Assembly: GCA_025766275.1 (NCBI GenBank)
Contig: JAFKAC010000008.1
Location: 1,178,001 to 1,242,000 of the forward strand
DNA length: 64,000 nt
Direction of reading: 5' to 3'
Source of the DNA: Lactarius indigo
Taxonomy: Eukaryota > Basidiomycota > Agaricomycetes > Russulales > Russulaceae
The notes beneath the pieces are model-generated. The model was not told the DNA's origin, did not search any database, and worked only from the letters and a program-made list of their open reading frames with translations. Position numbers and translations under genes: made by a program. Positions 53,426 through 64,000 of the stretch are shown here, piece after piece. Every line of letters starts with the position of its first letter. The first letter of the stretch is position 1.

Positions 53426-55853
53426 CTAACCATACAAAAGATCCGCAAACCTTCCACTCCCATCGGTGAGCCCAGGGCTTGGAGCGAGCAGTGGGATCTT
53501 CGGGGCATCCAGGTCCCACTCCCGCCTCAGCCTACCATATACGAGCCGAAAGCTCGATGCGGCACCCTTCTCCTGTAATAGCTGTAGCACCGTCTGGTAC
53601 CCCGCTGTCTCCTGTGCTTCGCTGGCTGCATGCACCTCGACACGGAAGCGGACTGCCTTGGCGACACCTGCGACCGCGGCGGGATCCGCCATATCATCCA
53701 GTCGGCACTTGAGAATGCCTAGCTCATCCGCATGTATAAGCACCACGTGGACACCGAGGCCGTGTAAAATGCGCTTGCACTCCTCCCGAGAAGTGTGTGG
53801 GTCATGCACGGAGAGTAGGGAGAAGGACACCGGTTTGAGCTTGAACAGGTTCCCGAACCATGTCGGCGTCAGCGGAGAGGCTGGCGGAGGGTCGCCTGCG
53901 GGTGCCTCTTTGGCGCTTTTCTTGCGCTTGAGTACATTAGATGGTTCAACAATCTGCACACGCCTGTCAGTCAAGACCCTACGAACTGGGTTCTTGCTCT
54001 TGAGTGACGACTTGTGTGCCACTCCCGTATACTCTTCTCCCACGTTCTCCTTGTCGGATTTGAGCAGCAGCGGAGCGGGCTTTCTCAGAGTACGCCGGAC
54101 AGTCAATGGCTTTGTGACGGTGCCATTCACTGTCTCTGTTGCTCCAGATCCGAGAATTCCTAGTCCTTCAGACTTCGGTGGCTGATTCAGGTATGGCGAA
54201 AGGACTACGGGATTCACGCCGGCTGCTGTCGCGTGCTGTTGCATGACGTTAAGGTGTTCGACGATTTGCTGAAAGAACTGCTGCACCTTCTCGTCTTGCA
54301 TCTCAGGAACATCAGGTGGTGGCGTCATATTTAGCGTGCTCCAGAGTGGCGAATCGGGGGAGAGCGGATTAATATTGGGAGATATCGGGATATTGAGTGT
54401 CGGCGGAAAGTTTGGAGAGAGTGGAGTAGGGAGCGCAGAGAGGAAGTTGGGTCCCGTAGGTGTGGGTGCCGCGGAGGTAGAGACCGGGGTGTATAAATAT
54501 TGAGGGGCGAGGAGTCCGGGCGTCAAAGCACCCTCGTTGTCGCTGGGGCTACCCGGAGAAGCTCCTCCCCTAGCACGCCGGGGAGTTGGAGGGGAGGCGC
54601 GGGGGGGAATATTCGATTGGTCTGGAGCGGGAGGTGCCACACTGGCTCTCTTATGGCCTCGCGATGCCTGGAGATATAACTCTTCGACCTTTTCGTCGTA
54701 GTCCTCCAGGTGTTTTATTCGATATTGCTGGAGAAGGTAATAAACGCCCTTTTCCCATGTCTGCTCGTTGTTCGTCAACTTTCGTATGATTTCTTCCTCC
54801 GGTGAGCCGTGCCACAGGGTGCGCAGGTTTGCCAGTATATCGGGATCGATGTCCACACGGTTTTCGATGGGGCGAGCGATAGTTCCGAGTGACGGCGGAA
54901 CAAGCATAGGGATTTTGGGTGGGTGCATAGTAAAAAACGGGTGGGCGAGTATTTGCTCTATTGTTATGCGCTTCCGTACGTCCTTCTCGAGCATACGTGC
55001 TATGAGATCTTGAGCTCGCTGGTCAATGGCCTGTGGCATGTCGTAGGATCCGATTTTTACTTTCTCAAGCAGCGTGTGCAAGTCTTCGTCGTCAAACGGA
55101 AGACGTCCTGCGAGTAAGGCAAAGAGAATGACACCGCACGACCAGATATCGGAGGAGGATCCATTATAAGCGCGACCTTCTATAACCTCTGGTGCCGCAT
55201 AGTGTGGGGATCCGCACGCTGTCCGTAAGAGCCCACTGGTATTGTTCATTTGCCAGGCAGCCATTCCAAAGTCCGCAACCTTGATGTTCCTGTCTTGGTC
55301 AAGAAGCAAATTTTCTGGCTTGAGGTCGCGGTGAGCTATGTTGAAGCGATGGCAATAGTTTATGGCGGCGATGATTTGTTGAAAATAGCCGAGAGCTTCA
55401 GAGGTGGAGAGGCGGCCTCGTTTGCAGAGGTAGTCGAACAGTTCGCCGCCCTCGACGTATTCGAGTATTAGGTACAACTCCGTGGAAGTTTCCCAGACAT
55501 CGTAGAGACGCATGATGTTAGGATGATCAATCAGCTTCATGATGACTATCTCGCGCTCGATACCCAGAAGGATACGATCCGCTTGCTCTTCAAGCCCCTG
55601 GATAGATCTTCGAGAGTTCACCAGAGCTGTCTTTGATACTATCTTTATTGCTGCATATTGGCCCGTCTTCGAGTGGCGGGCAATCCGCACGCGACCTATC
55701 GTGATGATTCGGCTTAGCGGGGGTGAAGAAGGTAGGAAAATGCGTCCTACCCGAGCTTCCTTTTCCTATCGTCCTACCGATCTTCCAAAGCCCAATAACT
55801 TTAGGGTCATCCTCTTTCCTGAGTTTTCGTGCAAGGCGATGAGCGTCCTGCAT
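53426..55853 (-). CDS. Serine/threonine kinase of the NIM1/GIN4/HSL1 (AMPK-related) group
   Basis: Two exons: 55853-55751 and 55695-53426; 790 residues (818 if the ATG at 55937 is used). The kinase domain is complete: GKGSSGRVRIA glycine loop, AAIKIV lysine, AHRDLKPENLLL catalytic loop, ADFGMA, and CGSPHYAAPEVIEG activation segment. After it comes a UBA-like stretch (NLRTLWHGSPEEEIIRKL). The middle is Pro/Ser-rich and disordered, with basic patches such as VRRVLTDRR. The C-terminal 130 residues look like a kinase-associated membrane-binding domain (KPVSFSLLSV, VRFRVEVHAA). Fungal members sit at septins and promote mitotic entry by restraining Wee1. Which of GIN4, HSL1 or KCC4 it matches is not decided. 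Confidence 0.9.
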
Positions 55854-56020
55854 AGAAGCGGCCTTTGAGCTGACCCCCAGATGAGAGTGAGCAACGCTGA
55901 TGAATAAACAACGACCAAACAAACCCGTCGCGGTCATGCTGTGGTCACGGGGGTCTCTGCTTTACATGCTTGCACTACATCCCTTGTCTCAAATTATCGT
56001 AAGGGAATATTCACCATCTC

Positions 56021-59000
56021 ATGTTGCCCACACCGGCCCCTACGACGCCTGGGCGCTCACCACCGCCCCCAAGTTCTCAATTGCCCGAAGTCCAATACAC
56101 TGACGATAGCTACCCAGAAGCTCCACAGAATCGTGGAACTACGCCATTTTCTGTACTTTCTGGTCTTTTCGACAAGCTTCAGAATGAGCGAAAGCCAGAA
56201 AAGAGAAGAAAGTTTATGAGTTCCTGGTTTGACGTGCGCCTTATGATATCCTTTGGCAAACCTGTCCGCTCAAGGGTGAGATACGTCTAGCGTTGGCGTG
56301 CGGAGGTCGGCTACGATCTCTACCCGGTGCTACGTCTTCTTTTGCCCCAAAAAGACAGGGAGCGAGCGATCTATGGATTGAAAGAGAAAAACATCGCAAA
56401 AATGTACATAAAACTGATTCCTCTAGGACCTAAAGACCCCGATGCCATTCGTCTTTTAGACTGGAAGAAACCCTCGGAACCTGATGTAAGTTAATTTGAT
56501 CAATGACTCCGACCAGTCAACATGTCAACAGTTGTCCTAGAGGTCTTCTGGTGACTTCCCTACGGTCTTCTATGAGGTCGTCGCGAAGCGTTCTTCAGTC
56601 ATCGAAGGAAGTCTCACTATTGATGACCTCAATGGTGCTCTCGATGAGATATCCAAAAATATATCCAAGGGGTGAGCAGCGACTTCGTGTGCCTCTTATT
56701 CGGCGCCATTCTACGTTCCCAATCTCCCAGCGACGTGCAATCTAAAGTTATGCGGCGGATATACAACCGCACCACGCCCGAAGAACAAAGGTGGATCGTC
56801 CGTATTATTTTGAAAGGTACAGCTGCTATAAGCAAGTGCATTGTTGGGGTCTAACAGAAGAACCCTAGACCTGGGCATCTCAGTCCAGGAGACCTCTGTC
56901 TTCTCTGTCTTTCATCCAGACGCCCACGATCTCTTCAACACTTGTTCTGATCTGAAGAAGGTCGCATGGGAGTTATCGGACCCCGAGCGCCGTCTGAATG
57001 ACCAGGTGCATCTCAGGTTCTTCGTTCCGGTTTTGAACTACTCATTCATTTCGCGCCTCAGGATAAAAGTGTTCAACTATTTAGAGCATTCGCACCGATG
57101 CTTTGCAAACGGCCAACAGGGAATATTGAAGAATCAGTCAAAGATATGGAAGGCCATACTTTTATCCTGGAGGAAAAGCTGGATGGCGAGAGAATTCAGC
57201 TACACAGACGCGGGAACGAATATTTCTATTGCTCAAGGTTTGTTTTGTATTTCCGAAAATGCACCATCGTTTATCTGATCTTGTATTAGAAAAGGAAAGG
57301 ACTACAGTTATCTGTATGGGAGCCACGTTGGGACCGGCAGCCTTACGCCCTACATCGACGCAGCCTTTGACAAGCGAATTGATAGGTCCGCGCTGTTTCT
57401 TCTTGATTTAGTATTGCAAAACGAACATTTTCCTAGTATAATATTAGACGGCGAAATGCTTGTCTGGGACCCCGTGTCCGGAAGAAATCTACCTTTTGGA
57501 ACACTCAAGACAGCGGCGCTGGGTATGTTCTTATCGAACGGCGAAGAGAAAACACCAACATCTGACCACCCGCAGATAAGACTAAGAAGGAATTGAACCC
57601 TCGGCCGTGTTGTAGGCTTTTCAAATTGATACCGCGTTAATCGATTTATTATTATGGGTACTACAGTCAAAATATTCGACCTGCTATACCTCAACGGTCA
57701 ACCCCTGATACACAAGTCAACGAAGTTTCGAAAGCGCAACCTCAAATCATGCATCAAGGAAATCCATGGCCGCATCGAGTTTGTCATGGATTTTGAAGCG
57801 AGAACCGCGAAGGACGTACGGAAGAAGATGGATGATATCATGGCCGCCCGTGGTGAAGGCCTAGTGATGAAACACCCTGATGCTGGCTATGTATTGAACG
57901 GTAGGAATAAAGACTGGATAAAAGTATGTGTTGTTTTCACGTAATGGAGACGCACTCAATATATCGCGGCAGGTTAAGCCCGAATATATGGTTAGTGGTA
58001 CTCCAGTGTTTCTCTGAATCTCCTGTCGCAAATATTAGTAGGACAACATGGGTGAAACCGTGGATGCGTTGGTCGTCGGTGCATATGTTTATTATCTACA
58101 TTCTCGCAGCTGCCCGACCACAAGTTTTATTCAGCTGGCAACTACGGATCCGGGAAGCGTGGAGGAGGCGTATCTACCATCATATGCGCGGTCCTGGATG
58201 ATAGAAACGTAACTGATACGGATGAAGAACCAAAGCAAGCGATCCTTTCACTCCTTATGATGAACGTTCTAAATTTCCCTTAAGATATAGTACCTTTGTT
58301 CGCATTGGTACCGGCTTCAGCTACGCGGAATACGTCTGGATACGCAGCCGACCTTGGAAGGAGTGGTCGACAAAAAATCCTCCTAAATTCCTTGATACTG
58401 CAACTGGATCCCGAGATGATAAGGGGGATGTCTATCTAGAGCCTGAGGAGTATGCCATCCACTTGTTTCGGACAGTTGTGACGCTGAAATAACCCAAGCT
58501 CCTTTATTGTCAAAATAAAGGCCGCAGAAATCACGGCCTCAGGTCCGAGTTACCCACTCAATTTTTACGCGCATCCAACCCTGATGTATATGCTACAGAT
58601 CAATACCATTTAGGCTTCACGATGCGTTTTCCTCGTGCTATGTCCATACGGGAAGATCTTTCGGTATCCGACTGTATCACAGCCACAGGTGCTTTCGTAG
58701 GTTCTGTTTCGGCACGCTTCTTACTCCTGAGCTCCTAGCTATCTTGGAGGCTGTCCGTTCAGTGAAGAAAAGAAAGATGGAGGACGTCACAGAGTGTGTT
58801 CTCCGCATGTTCCGTTCGAGGTTTCGTGCCCCTGATCACTTCCTACCAGGAAGACTGTTAAGAAGCGCAAAGCAAAGGCGAAGGTACGCAACTTAAATCT
58901 CGTACGTAGTCAAACTACGAAGGCTACGTCCACAGCCCTCCGTCCTCCCCGAGTATAAGGGGGTAGATCTCAAGGATGTACAAGTTGAATCCAATTTACT

Positions 59001-60440
59001 AGAAGGATTGACATTCAGTATGTCATTATTTAGAGTCATAATCACCGAGATTGAAACCTTCATAGTGGTCTCCTCCGATCCCAAGTCAAGGACGCGGGAT
59101 GCAGATAAAGAGCAGTTACAAAAACTGTGAGTTAGCCCCGTAAATCGCAGATCAATCGTTGAACCACGGCAGTATTCGGGCGCATGGAGGAAACTCCGCA
59201 CAAGTGGCGAAGAATCAACCTGGGCTTCTTGTCGTGTACGGAGGGAGCTCTATTCGTAAGGCTTTCCTCGCATTTTAGGATTTTATCTTACTTTCACCAA
59301 AGCGTACGACATCAAGTTGATTATGAACAAAGGGATGCACGACATCGTCCGCCCACAATGGATTTTTGATTCTATTGCAAACGGTGTACTTGCCCCCATG
59401 TCAAGAAAGTACTTCTTCCATGCAACTGCCGAGCGTATGGAGTCAGACGAATACAACAACTTGGACGACGAGGTCGAACGGCGTTCGTCAGGAGAAGATG
59501 TGGGAGCTGAAATGGCTGGTTCTCCGGGATTGCTTGATTCCAAGGTATCTGAACCAAAGGAAGGGGATTCGGAGATGCAGGATTGGCTCCAGATCGGTCC
59601 CGAAGCCAACGCCTCGGAAAATGATCAAGACGACGCCGACTCTGCCACAGATCCGGATTCTGATGATGAAGACAACGACAATTGGTTCAACGTCGAGCCT
59701 CCACAGCCGAGCAGTGGAGAAGAAGTGACAGGCATGGAGGTGATTCTCGGTGTGATTCTCGAAGGAGTGGCGTTCATTTTCCGATTTCTTCTTTGCCAGG
59801 TCGATGTCAGCGACAACGAGTACGAGCGCGTAAACGTGGGGGATTCCGGGCAGGCTCGAATGGGGGAGGAGTCGTCGATGGAGTACGACCAAGAGAGAAT
59901 TTTCAAACACCTGTGCGCTCTCTTCTCTAGTAGTGTGAGCTACTGTGTGACATGTTTCTTTTTACAGATGTTTCTACTTGGATACACCTCAGAATGCTCG
60001 CGAAAATGGCTTGCCCACCACTTCAAAGCTTGAAGATGCGATTACGAAGAGGTGCCTCTAGCGTCCACTCGTTGATGGCATGTACTGAGTGCATCCTTAG
60101 CCTGGTCCGAATCGCGAAGCTAATCCAGGACAACGGGGGCAAGGTCGTTAACCTAGACAACGAGAAGCTCACCCATATTGTATTGGACAAGCGAGACGAC
60201 AGTCGTCGGCGTGAACTCATGAAGAGGACTTCAAAGTACGTGCACGTACATTTATGTTTTCTTGAAGGACCCAAACAGATAGATATATATGCAGGCCAAA
60301 GCATCGAAATCTCGTTCTCTCCGATTTCATTGAGGCGTGCATAGAGGAGAATACATTGTTAAACGAAGCCGGTATACACTACTTCTCGTCTCTTTTGCTA
60401 ACGCCTGGCTCACTACGTCCGACCAGACTTTATGCCCTGA
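56021..60440 (+). CDS. LIG4: DNA ligase IV
   Basis: The ATG at 56021 and about 20 introns give a continuous protein of roughly 950 residues, ending NEADFMP with TGA at 60438. N-terminal DNA-binding domain: FSVLSGLFDKLQNERKPEKR, LLPQKDRERAIYGLKEKNIA. Nucleotidyl-transferase motif I is EEKLDGERIQLH (Lys is the AMP site); later ILDGEMLVWDP, KIFDLLYLNG, GEGLVMKHP, GSGKRGGG and QYHLGFTMRFPRA. The first BRCT follows (FMVVSSDPK...NKGMHDIVRPQWIFDSI), then an acidic linker expected to bind XRCC4/LIF1, then the second BRCT (IQDNGGKVVNLDNEKLTHIV). It seals double-strand breaks in non-homologous end joining. Intron 58235-58284 is GC-AG (donor GCAAGC). Confidence 0.94.
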
Positions 60441-61081
60441 GTCGGGACATCTCAGGCATAGAGACCCGCGTTTTGGAAGTAACTTTGTTCTTGTAGTTCG
60501 ATAATACTTTGGAGAGGTGATTTCCTCTGGACAAGCGGCGGGTCGAGTGGCGGGATATATGGTAACTAGAAATTGACAGCATGATTGTTTCGCTTGCAAT
60601 CAGAACAGATCACACTGTTCTGATCGTTATCGAGTTATCTTTTGTGTTGGCGGTATTGATGGCAGCTAGCGCAGAAGGGTCGGAAGAGATTGGGATTACT
60701 AGGCTAATAACAGCCTTCCCCCGCTTGGCAAAACGGAAGGGCTTCGTCAGCTTTTATGAGGTGAACCCTGTCCTCAAATGAGAATTAGGACTAATTGAGG
60801 CGCCAATGGATTGTCGATTGAAGTCGTGCATGGTATCTGGCATGCCCTGGAATGAGGGGAGAAGTATCGTACGCATTCCAAATGCGCACTACATCCATCG
60901 CGCGAATTTCTGAGTCAAAGTTGACTTCCAAGCCTGAGCCCGGGTGACCAACGTTGGCTGCTATAAGGTATGGACGTAGAGCGTTGAGGGGACGCAAACA
61001 AGTCGCCAAATAACGCGTCGCGACGCGTCTAGCGCTGGGGCTGTCTCAGCTCTCATAACCAATACAGAAGGACCCAGGAGC
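60441..61081. other. Intergenic region between LIG4 and DPB2
   Basis: 641 bp with the 3' flank of LIG4 and the promoter of DPB2. The word gtcgcgacgcgtct near 61015-61030 contains an overlapping ACGCGT-like (MCB) element; such elements drive G1/S expression of replication genes in fungi. That link is inference. The small ORF at 60581-60781 is not recognised. Confidence 0.4.
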
Positions 61082-63352
61082 ATGCCTGTGTCGAGACAGC
61101 AAATTATCATCCGAGTATGGACTCTGAGAGCTATTTCATCTCTACCACGCACTGTTTCCCCTCCTTAGGTCTTCCGCAAATATAGCCACTCACTTGGGCC
61201 TGATGAACTTGAATATCTCGAAGAGGTCCTCAAGAGGCATGACATCTCAGACGAAGACGTGGAAATGTCGATAGAGCTTATCGCTAAGGAGTACAACAAG
61301 CAAGATGGTTTGTACGTTCTGATATCTTCTTAGCGCGAACGCTCATCGTATTTTCAAGATGCTACTATGAAGGTCTCTCTTCAGATCTTAAATAGGGTCT
61401 ACCAGAACTTGCAGACCTCGGGAGATCAACGGAGCCGGAAAGAGGACGCGTATCTAGATCCTGATGATCACTTGCACTTTGTCAATGCCTACGAGATGCC
61501 ACTATGGCACTGGTCCCAAGAACGAGGGAGCTTTGAGAAGTGAGAGTAGCTCGACGGAGTACATTGCACGTTACTGGAGCTAAATCTCTCTTTACCCCGT
61601 AGGGCATCGCACCAACCATCCGTGATGGGTACGGCCGAATCTCGAATACTGGCCATACGGGATCGCTTGAACATCATCAAGCAGACCATTATGAGGAACG
61701 AGCACTTTGCACCGTCTACGATCCCGAGTCGTCACAGGGAACACCTTTTGACGGCAAGTCGCTAGCACTTTCTTTTGTGTCTTGCCACACGTCGTCTGAT
61801 CTAAGCCGATGTTGTAGTTGAAATCGACGAAGCAGCTCTTGGGCAGGGCTGAAGAGCGGTTCTTACTCTTCGGCATGCTCGTTCATTCTAAAGAGGGGAA
61901 ACTTTGCCTCGAGGACCTCGACGGGGTCGTCGAACTGGATTTCTCACAGCTCGTGGGTTTTTATTATTATTAAAGTCTCACTCTAAAAAGTTGACCCTTT
62001 GCGAGACAACAGGACCAACCCAGCGAAGGGCTCTTTACCGAAGGATCATTCGCGCTCGTGGAGGGCGACTACACAGATAACGCTACGTTGAGCGTCATTG
62101 CCATTGGGCACCCTCCCTGTGAAAGCAGAGAGACGGCGCGGTAAGAGAACAATTTATTTGTTTTACTTCCCGGGTGTGGCTGAGAGGTTTCAATTATAGC
62201 TCGGTGTTTGGCCACATCGACTTTCTTAGCAAGGGGGCTACAACGCCTCTCGAGGATGTAAGCGCTCAGGTTTTGGGGTCCACCCTTCGCTCATAAACAC
62301 TGTGGCGACAACTCAGACTCAATATGCGACTCGCGTCGAACGGGACTTTTCGAGCATGAATTTCTTTTTCTTCTCAGACGTCTGGCTGGACCACCCGGAC
62401 ACGTTGAGAGGTCTACAAAAGATCTTCGACAACTGCATAGAGAACAACTTCATCCCAAAGGTGATTGTTTTCTGCGGCAACTTTTCCAGCTCTGGAATTG
62501 CGCAAGGGAACAGCAGGGATGTTCAAAAATACCAAGGCTAGCTCGTCGCCCCTCGCTAAAATACACCTGCTTACCCCCCCTCTCTCAGAGGGCTTTGACT
62601 CACTAGCAGACTTGATCGCCTCCTATACTCTCATCACGCGGCGCACGCATTTCGTCTTTGTGCCTGGTCCCTTAGACCTGGCGGTCAACTCCATCCTTCC
62701 CCGGAAGCCCCTGCTCTCGTCGTTCACAGGCCGTTTACAGTCGAAGATCCCAAAGCTTCACTTGGCGAGCAACCCATGCCGTCTCAAGTTCTTCGGGCAG
62801 GAGATCGTCATCTTCCGGGACGACATCATGTCCCGCATGCTCCGCAACCTCGTCGGCGTGAAACCGGACGCGCGGAACGAGGATCTGAAGCGATATGTAG
62901 GGCCCTCTTCCGCACACTGTATTTGTCTGATCATCTCTCCTGGAAAGCTCGTCCAATCGATCCTCGACCAGAGTCACCTCGCACCGTTCACGACGCACAT
63001 CCAGCCTATCCTGCCCGAGTACGACCACACCATGCGCCTCTATCCCCTGCCTACTTGTGTGCGTGTTATTGCTCCACGCCCCCTTCTCTTTTCATTTCCT
63101 AAATCGACCGGCGCGTAGGTCGTCCTCGCGGATAAGTACGACAGCTACCGGATGACGTACGAGGGCTGCCACGTCTTCAACCCCGGGCGGTTCACTGGCC
63201 GCTCGCTTGGGTTCTCCACGTATACACCAGCCATTCGAGAGTCAGAAGCTTGGTACGTCCTCGTTCCCCCCCACACACGTGTTACGCTGCTGAGGTCATT
63301 GTGTCTTTTGCTTTCTTGTATCAGCGTCGTAGACTTGGAAGGTGAAAATTGA
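61082..63352 (+). CDS. DPB2: DNA polymerase epsilon subunit B
   Basis: Twelve exons: 61082-61114, 61169-61307, 61359-61539, 61603-61753, 61818-61952, 62013-62140, 62200-62257, 62317-62536, 62589-62896, 62948-63058, 63119-63252 and 63325-63352, close to 541 residues. The N-terminal helical part reads [20 protein letters not shown]. An OB-like part follows ([20 protein letters not shown]). The C-terminal phosphoesterase-like fold has [50 protein letters not shown] and [17 protein letters not shown], and lacks the full metal set, as in other B subunits. It binds the C-terminus of the polymerase epsilon catalytic subunit and GINS at origins. Two introns have GC donors: 61754-61817 (GCAAGT) and 62537-62588 (GCTAGC). 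Confidence 0.94.
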
Positions 63353-63889
63353 GGGCCATACGTTATTTTTATAACATAGATAGCGTTTTCCCGTCGGGCA
63401 CGCTGAATTTCAATCAGTAGCCTGAATTGCTCTACGTACGAAGTGCCGTGAGGAAGAGGGTGGCTAATCAAGGCGACCAGTCTTTGCAAGCTTCAACCAA
63501 AAAGAAAGAGACAAAAAAATACACTGGTGAAATCGCACTACACGTACTGTCCTCGACTTCGACAATGGACAGTAGCGACGTCTAAGAAAGTCCAGGTGCT
63601 GGTGAACCCAGTAACGTACTATGAAAGTTTCATGCCGACAACAATAGCGGTACAGATTGGCGTGCGAGCGCACGCACAGGCAGCGGCCTACAAGAGATAA
63701 AATGGCGATGGAAATCACCACAAGAGGATCACAGAAGGTAGCAACATAGGGGGGTATTGTATCGGGAACACGGTGGATGTACCAGAGACATGAGACGAGA
63801 AAGCAAGAGATAGAAAAAAAAACATCGACCATCACACCATCCATCCCAATGACGCGCTGGGCGTGGGCGCGGGTCGACGGCTACCAGCG
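63353..63889. other. Intergenic or 3' untranslated region
   Basis: It follows DPB2. The minus-strand ORFs here (for example 63464-63844) are low in conserved content and hydrophobic by composition. If the fragment at 63890-64000 is real, this is its 3' untranslated region on the minus strand. Confidence 0.35.
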
Positions 63890-64000
63890 CTACCACATCC
63901 GCGTCCAGCGCTCGGGGCTCTGCGTACTCGGGCTCTCGTACATCAGCGCGCGCTGCGCAAAACCTACCGGGCTCTCGTGCAGACCACGACTGGGCGTGCC
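63890..64000 (-). CDS. Probable C-terminal end of a minus-strand gene (partial)
   Basis: The minus frame is open from the window edge for 37 codons to a TAG at 63892-63890. It reads LHESPVGFAQRALMYESP and ends SPERWTRMW. The local GC content is high and the composition coding-like, in contrast to the AT-rich stretch to its left. No family can be named from this fragment. Confidence 0.4.
   Translation of the reverse strand, partial: GTPSRGLHESPVGFAQRALMYESPSTQSPERWTRMW

Noticed and set aside
53466..54185. 239-codon plus ORF
   Set aside because: Shadow of the kinase C-terminal exon on the opposite strand; serine-rich without a domain.
63464..63844. 126-codon minus ORF rich in Cys, Val and Ile
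   Set aside because: Apparent membrane segments come from AT-rich, pyrimidine-biased sequence; no conserved residues recognised.

Overview
The window is nuclear DNA of a filamentous basidiomycete, most likely a mushroom-forming agaricomycete. The genes are compact and cut by many 48-70 nt GT-AG introns. The conserved proteins are fungal (gamma-adaptin, HEM25, ZAP1-type regulator, DPB2, LIG4), and the repeats are typical of basidiomycetes (Ty1/copia, chromovirus-type Ty3/gypsy, hAT, LRR/F-box-like families). No bacterial operon, CRISPR, rRNA or convincing tRNA gene was seen.

Bases 1 to about 15.5 kb are a nest of transposons. From left to right: a minus-strand Ty1/copia polyprotein that is still open where the window begins; a 5'-truncated plus-strand chromovirus tail with its LTR (4.2-5.2 kb); a minus-strand Ty3/gypsy element with an ATG-less upstream ORF, gag, and a pol that stops inside the integrase core (5.2-10.1 kb); a tandemly duplicated LTR-end segment (11.06-11.79 kb); a hAT transposase that starts abruptly at its first catalytic motif (11.8-13.7 kb); a ~716 bp element with perfect 37-bp inverted ends; and a short retroposed sequence with an A14 tail and 13-bp target duplications.

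Bases 15.7-36 kb are mostly single-copy housekeeping genes, given here with spliced models: a fused tandem duplicate of an F-box-like/LRR protein, AP-1 gamma-adaptin (APL4), an Old Yellow Enzyme, a GRE2-like reductase, the lariat debranching enzyme DBR1, a mitochondrial short/branched-chain acyl-CoA dehydrogenase, the mitochondrial glycine carrier HEM25, and an SLC35B4/YEA4-type nucleotide-sugar transporter with an apparent 1-base frameshift near its 3' end.

Bases 36.6-52.1 kb hold a local family of four M20 (carboxypeptidase S-like) zinc peptidase genes. Copies 1-3 lie in tandem on the plus strand: copy 1 is a pseudogene, copy 2 has one frameshift, copy 3 is intact. Copy 4 is inverted and intact. 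Between copies 3 and 4 sit a ZAP1/ZafA-type zinc-responsive transcription factor and an F-box-like gene. Copies 2 and 3 share a 217-bp stretch with no difference that I could find, across exon and intron, which suggests gene conversion.

Bases 52.3-64 kb return to conserved single genes: TMA16, a GIN4/HSL1/NIM1-type kinase, DNA ligase IV (LIG4), DNA polymerase epsilon subunit B (DPB2), and the probable 3' end of one more gene. Several genes need GC-AG introns to give the conserved protein (ACAD, TMA16, LIG4, two in DPB2, M20 copies 2 and 3, perhaps DBR1). This is many for 64 kb and would break automated gene models. All splice sites were placed by eye and may be off by a base or two.
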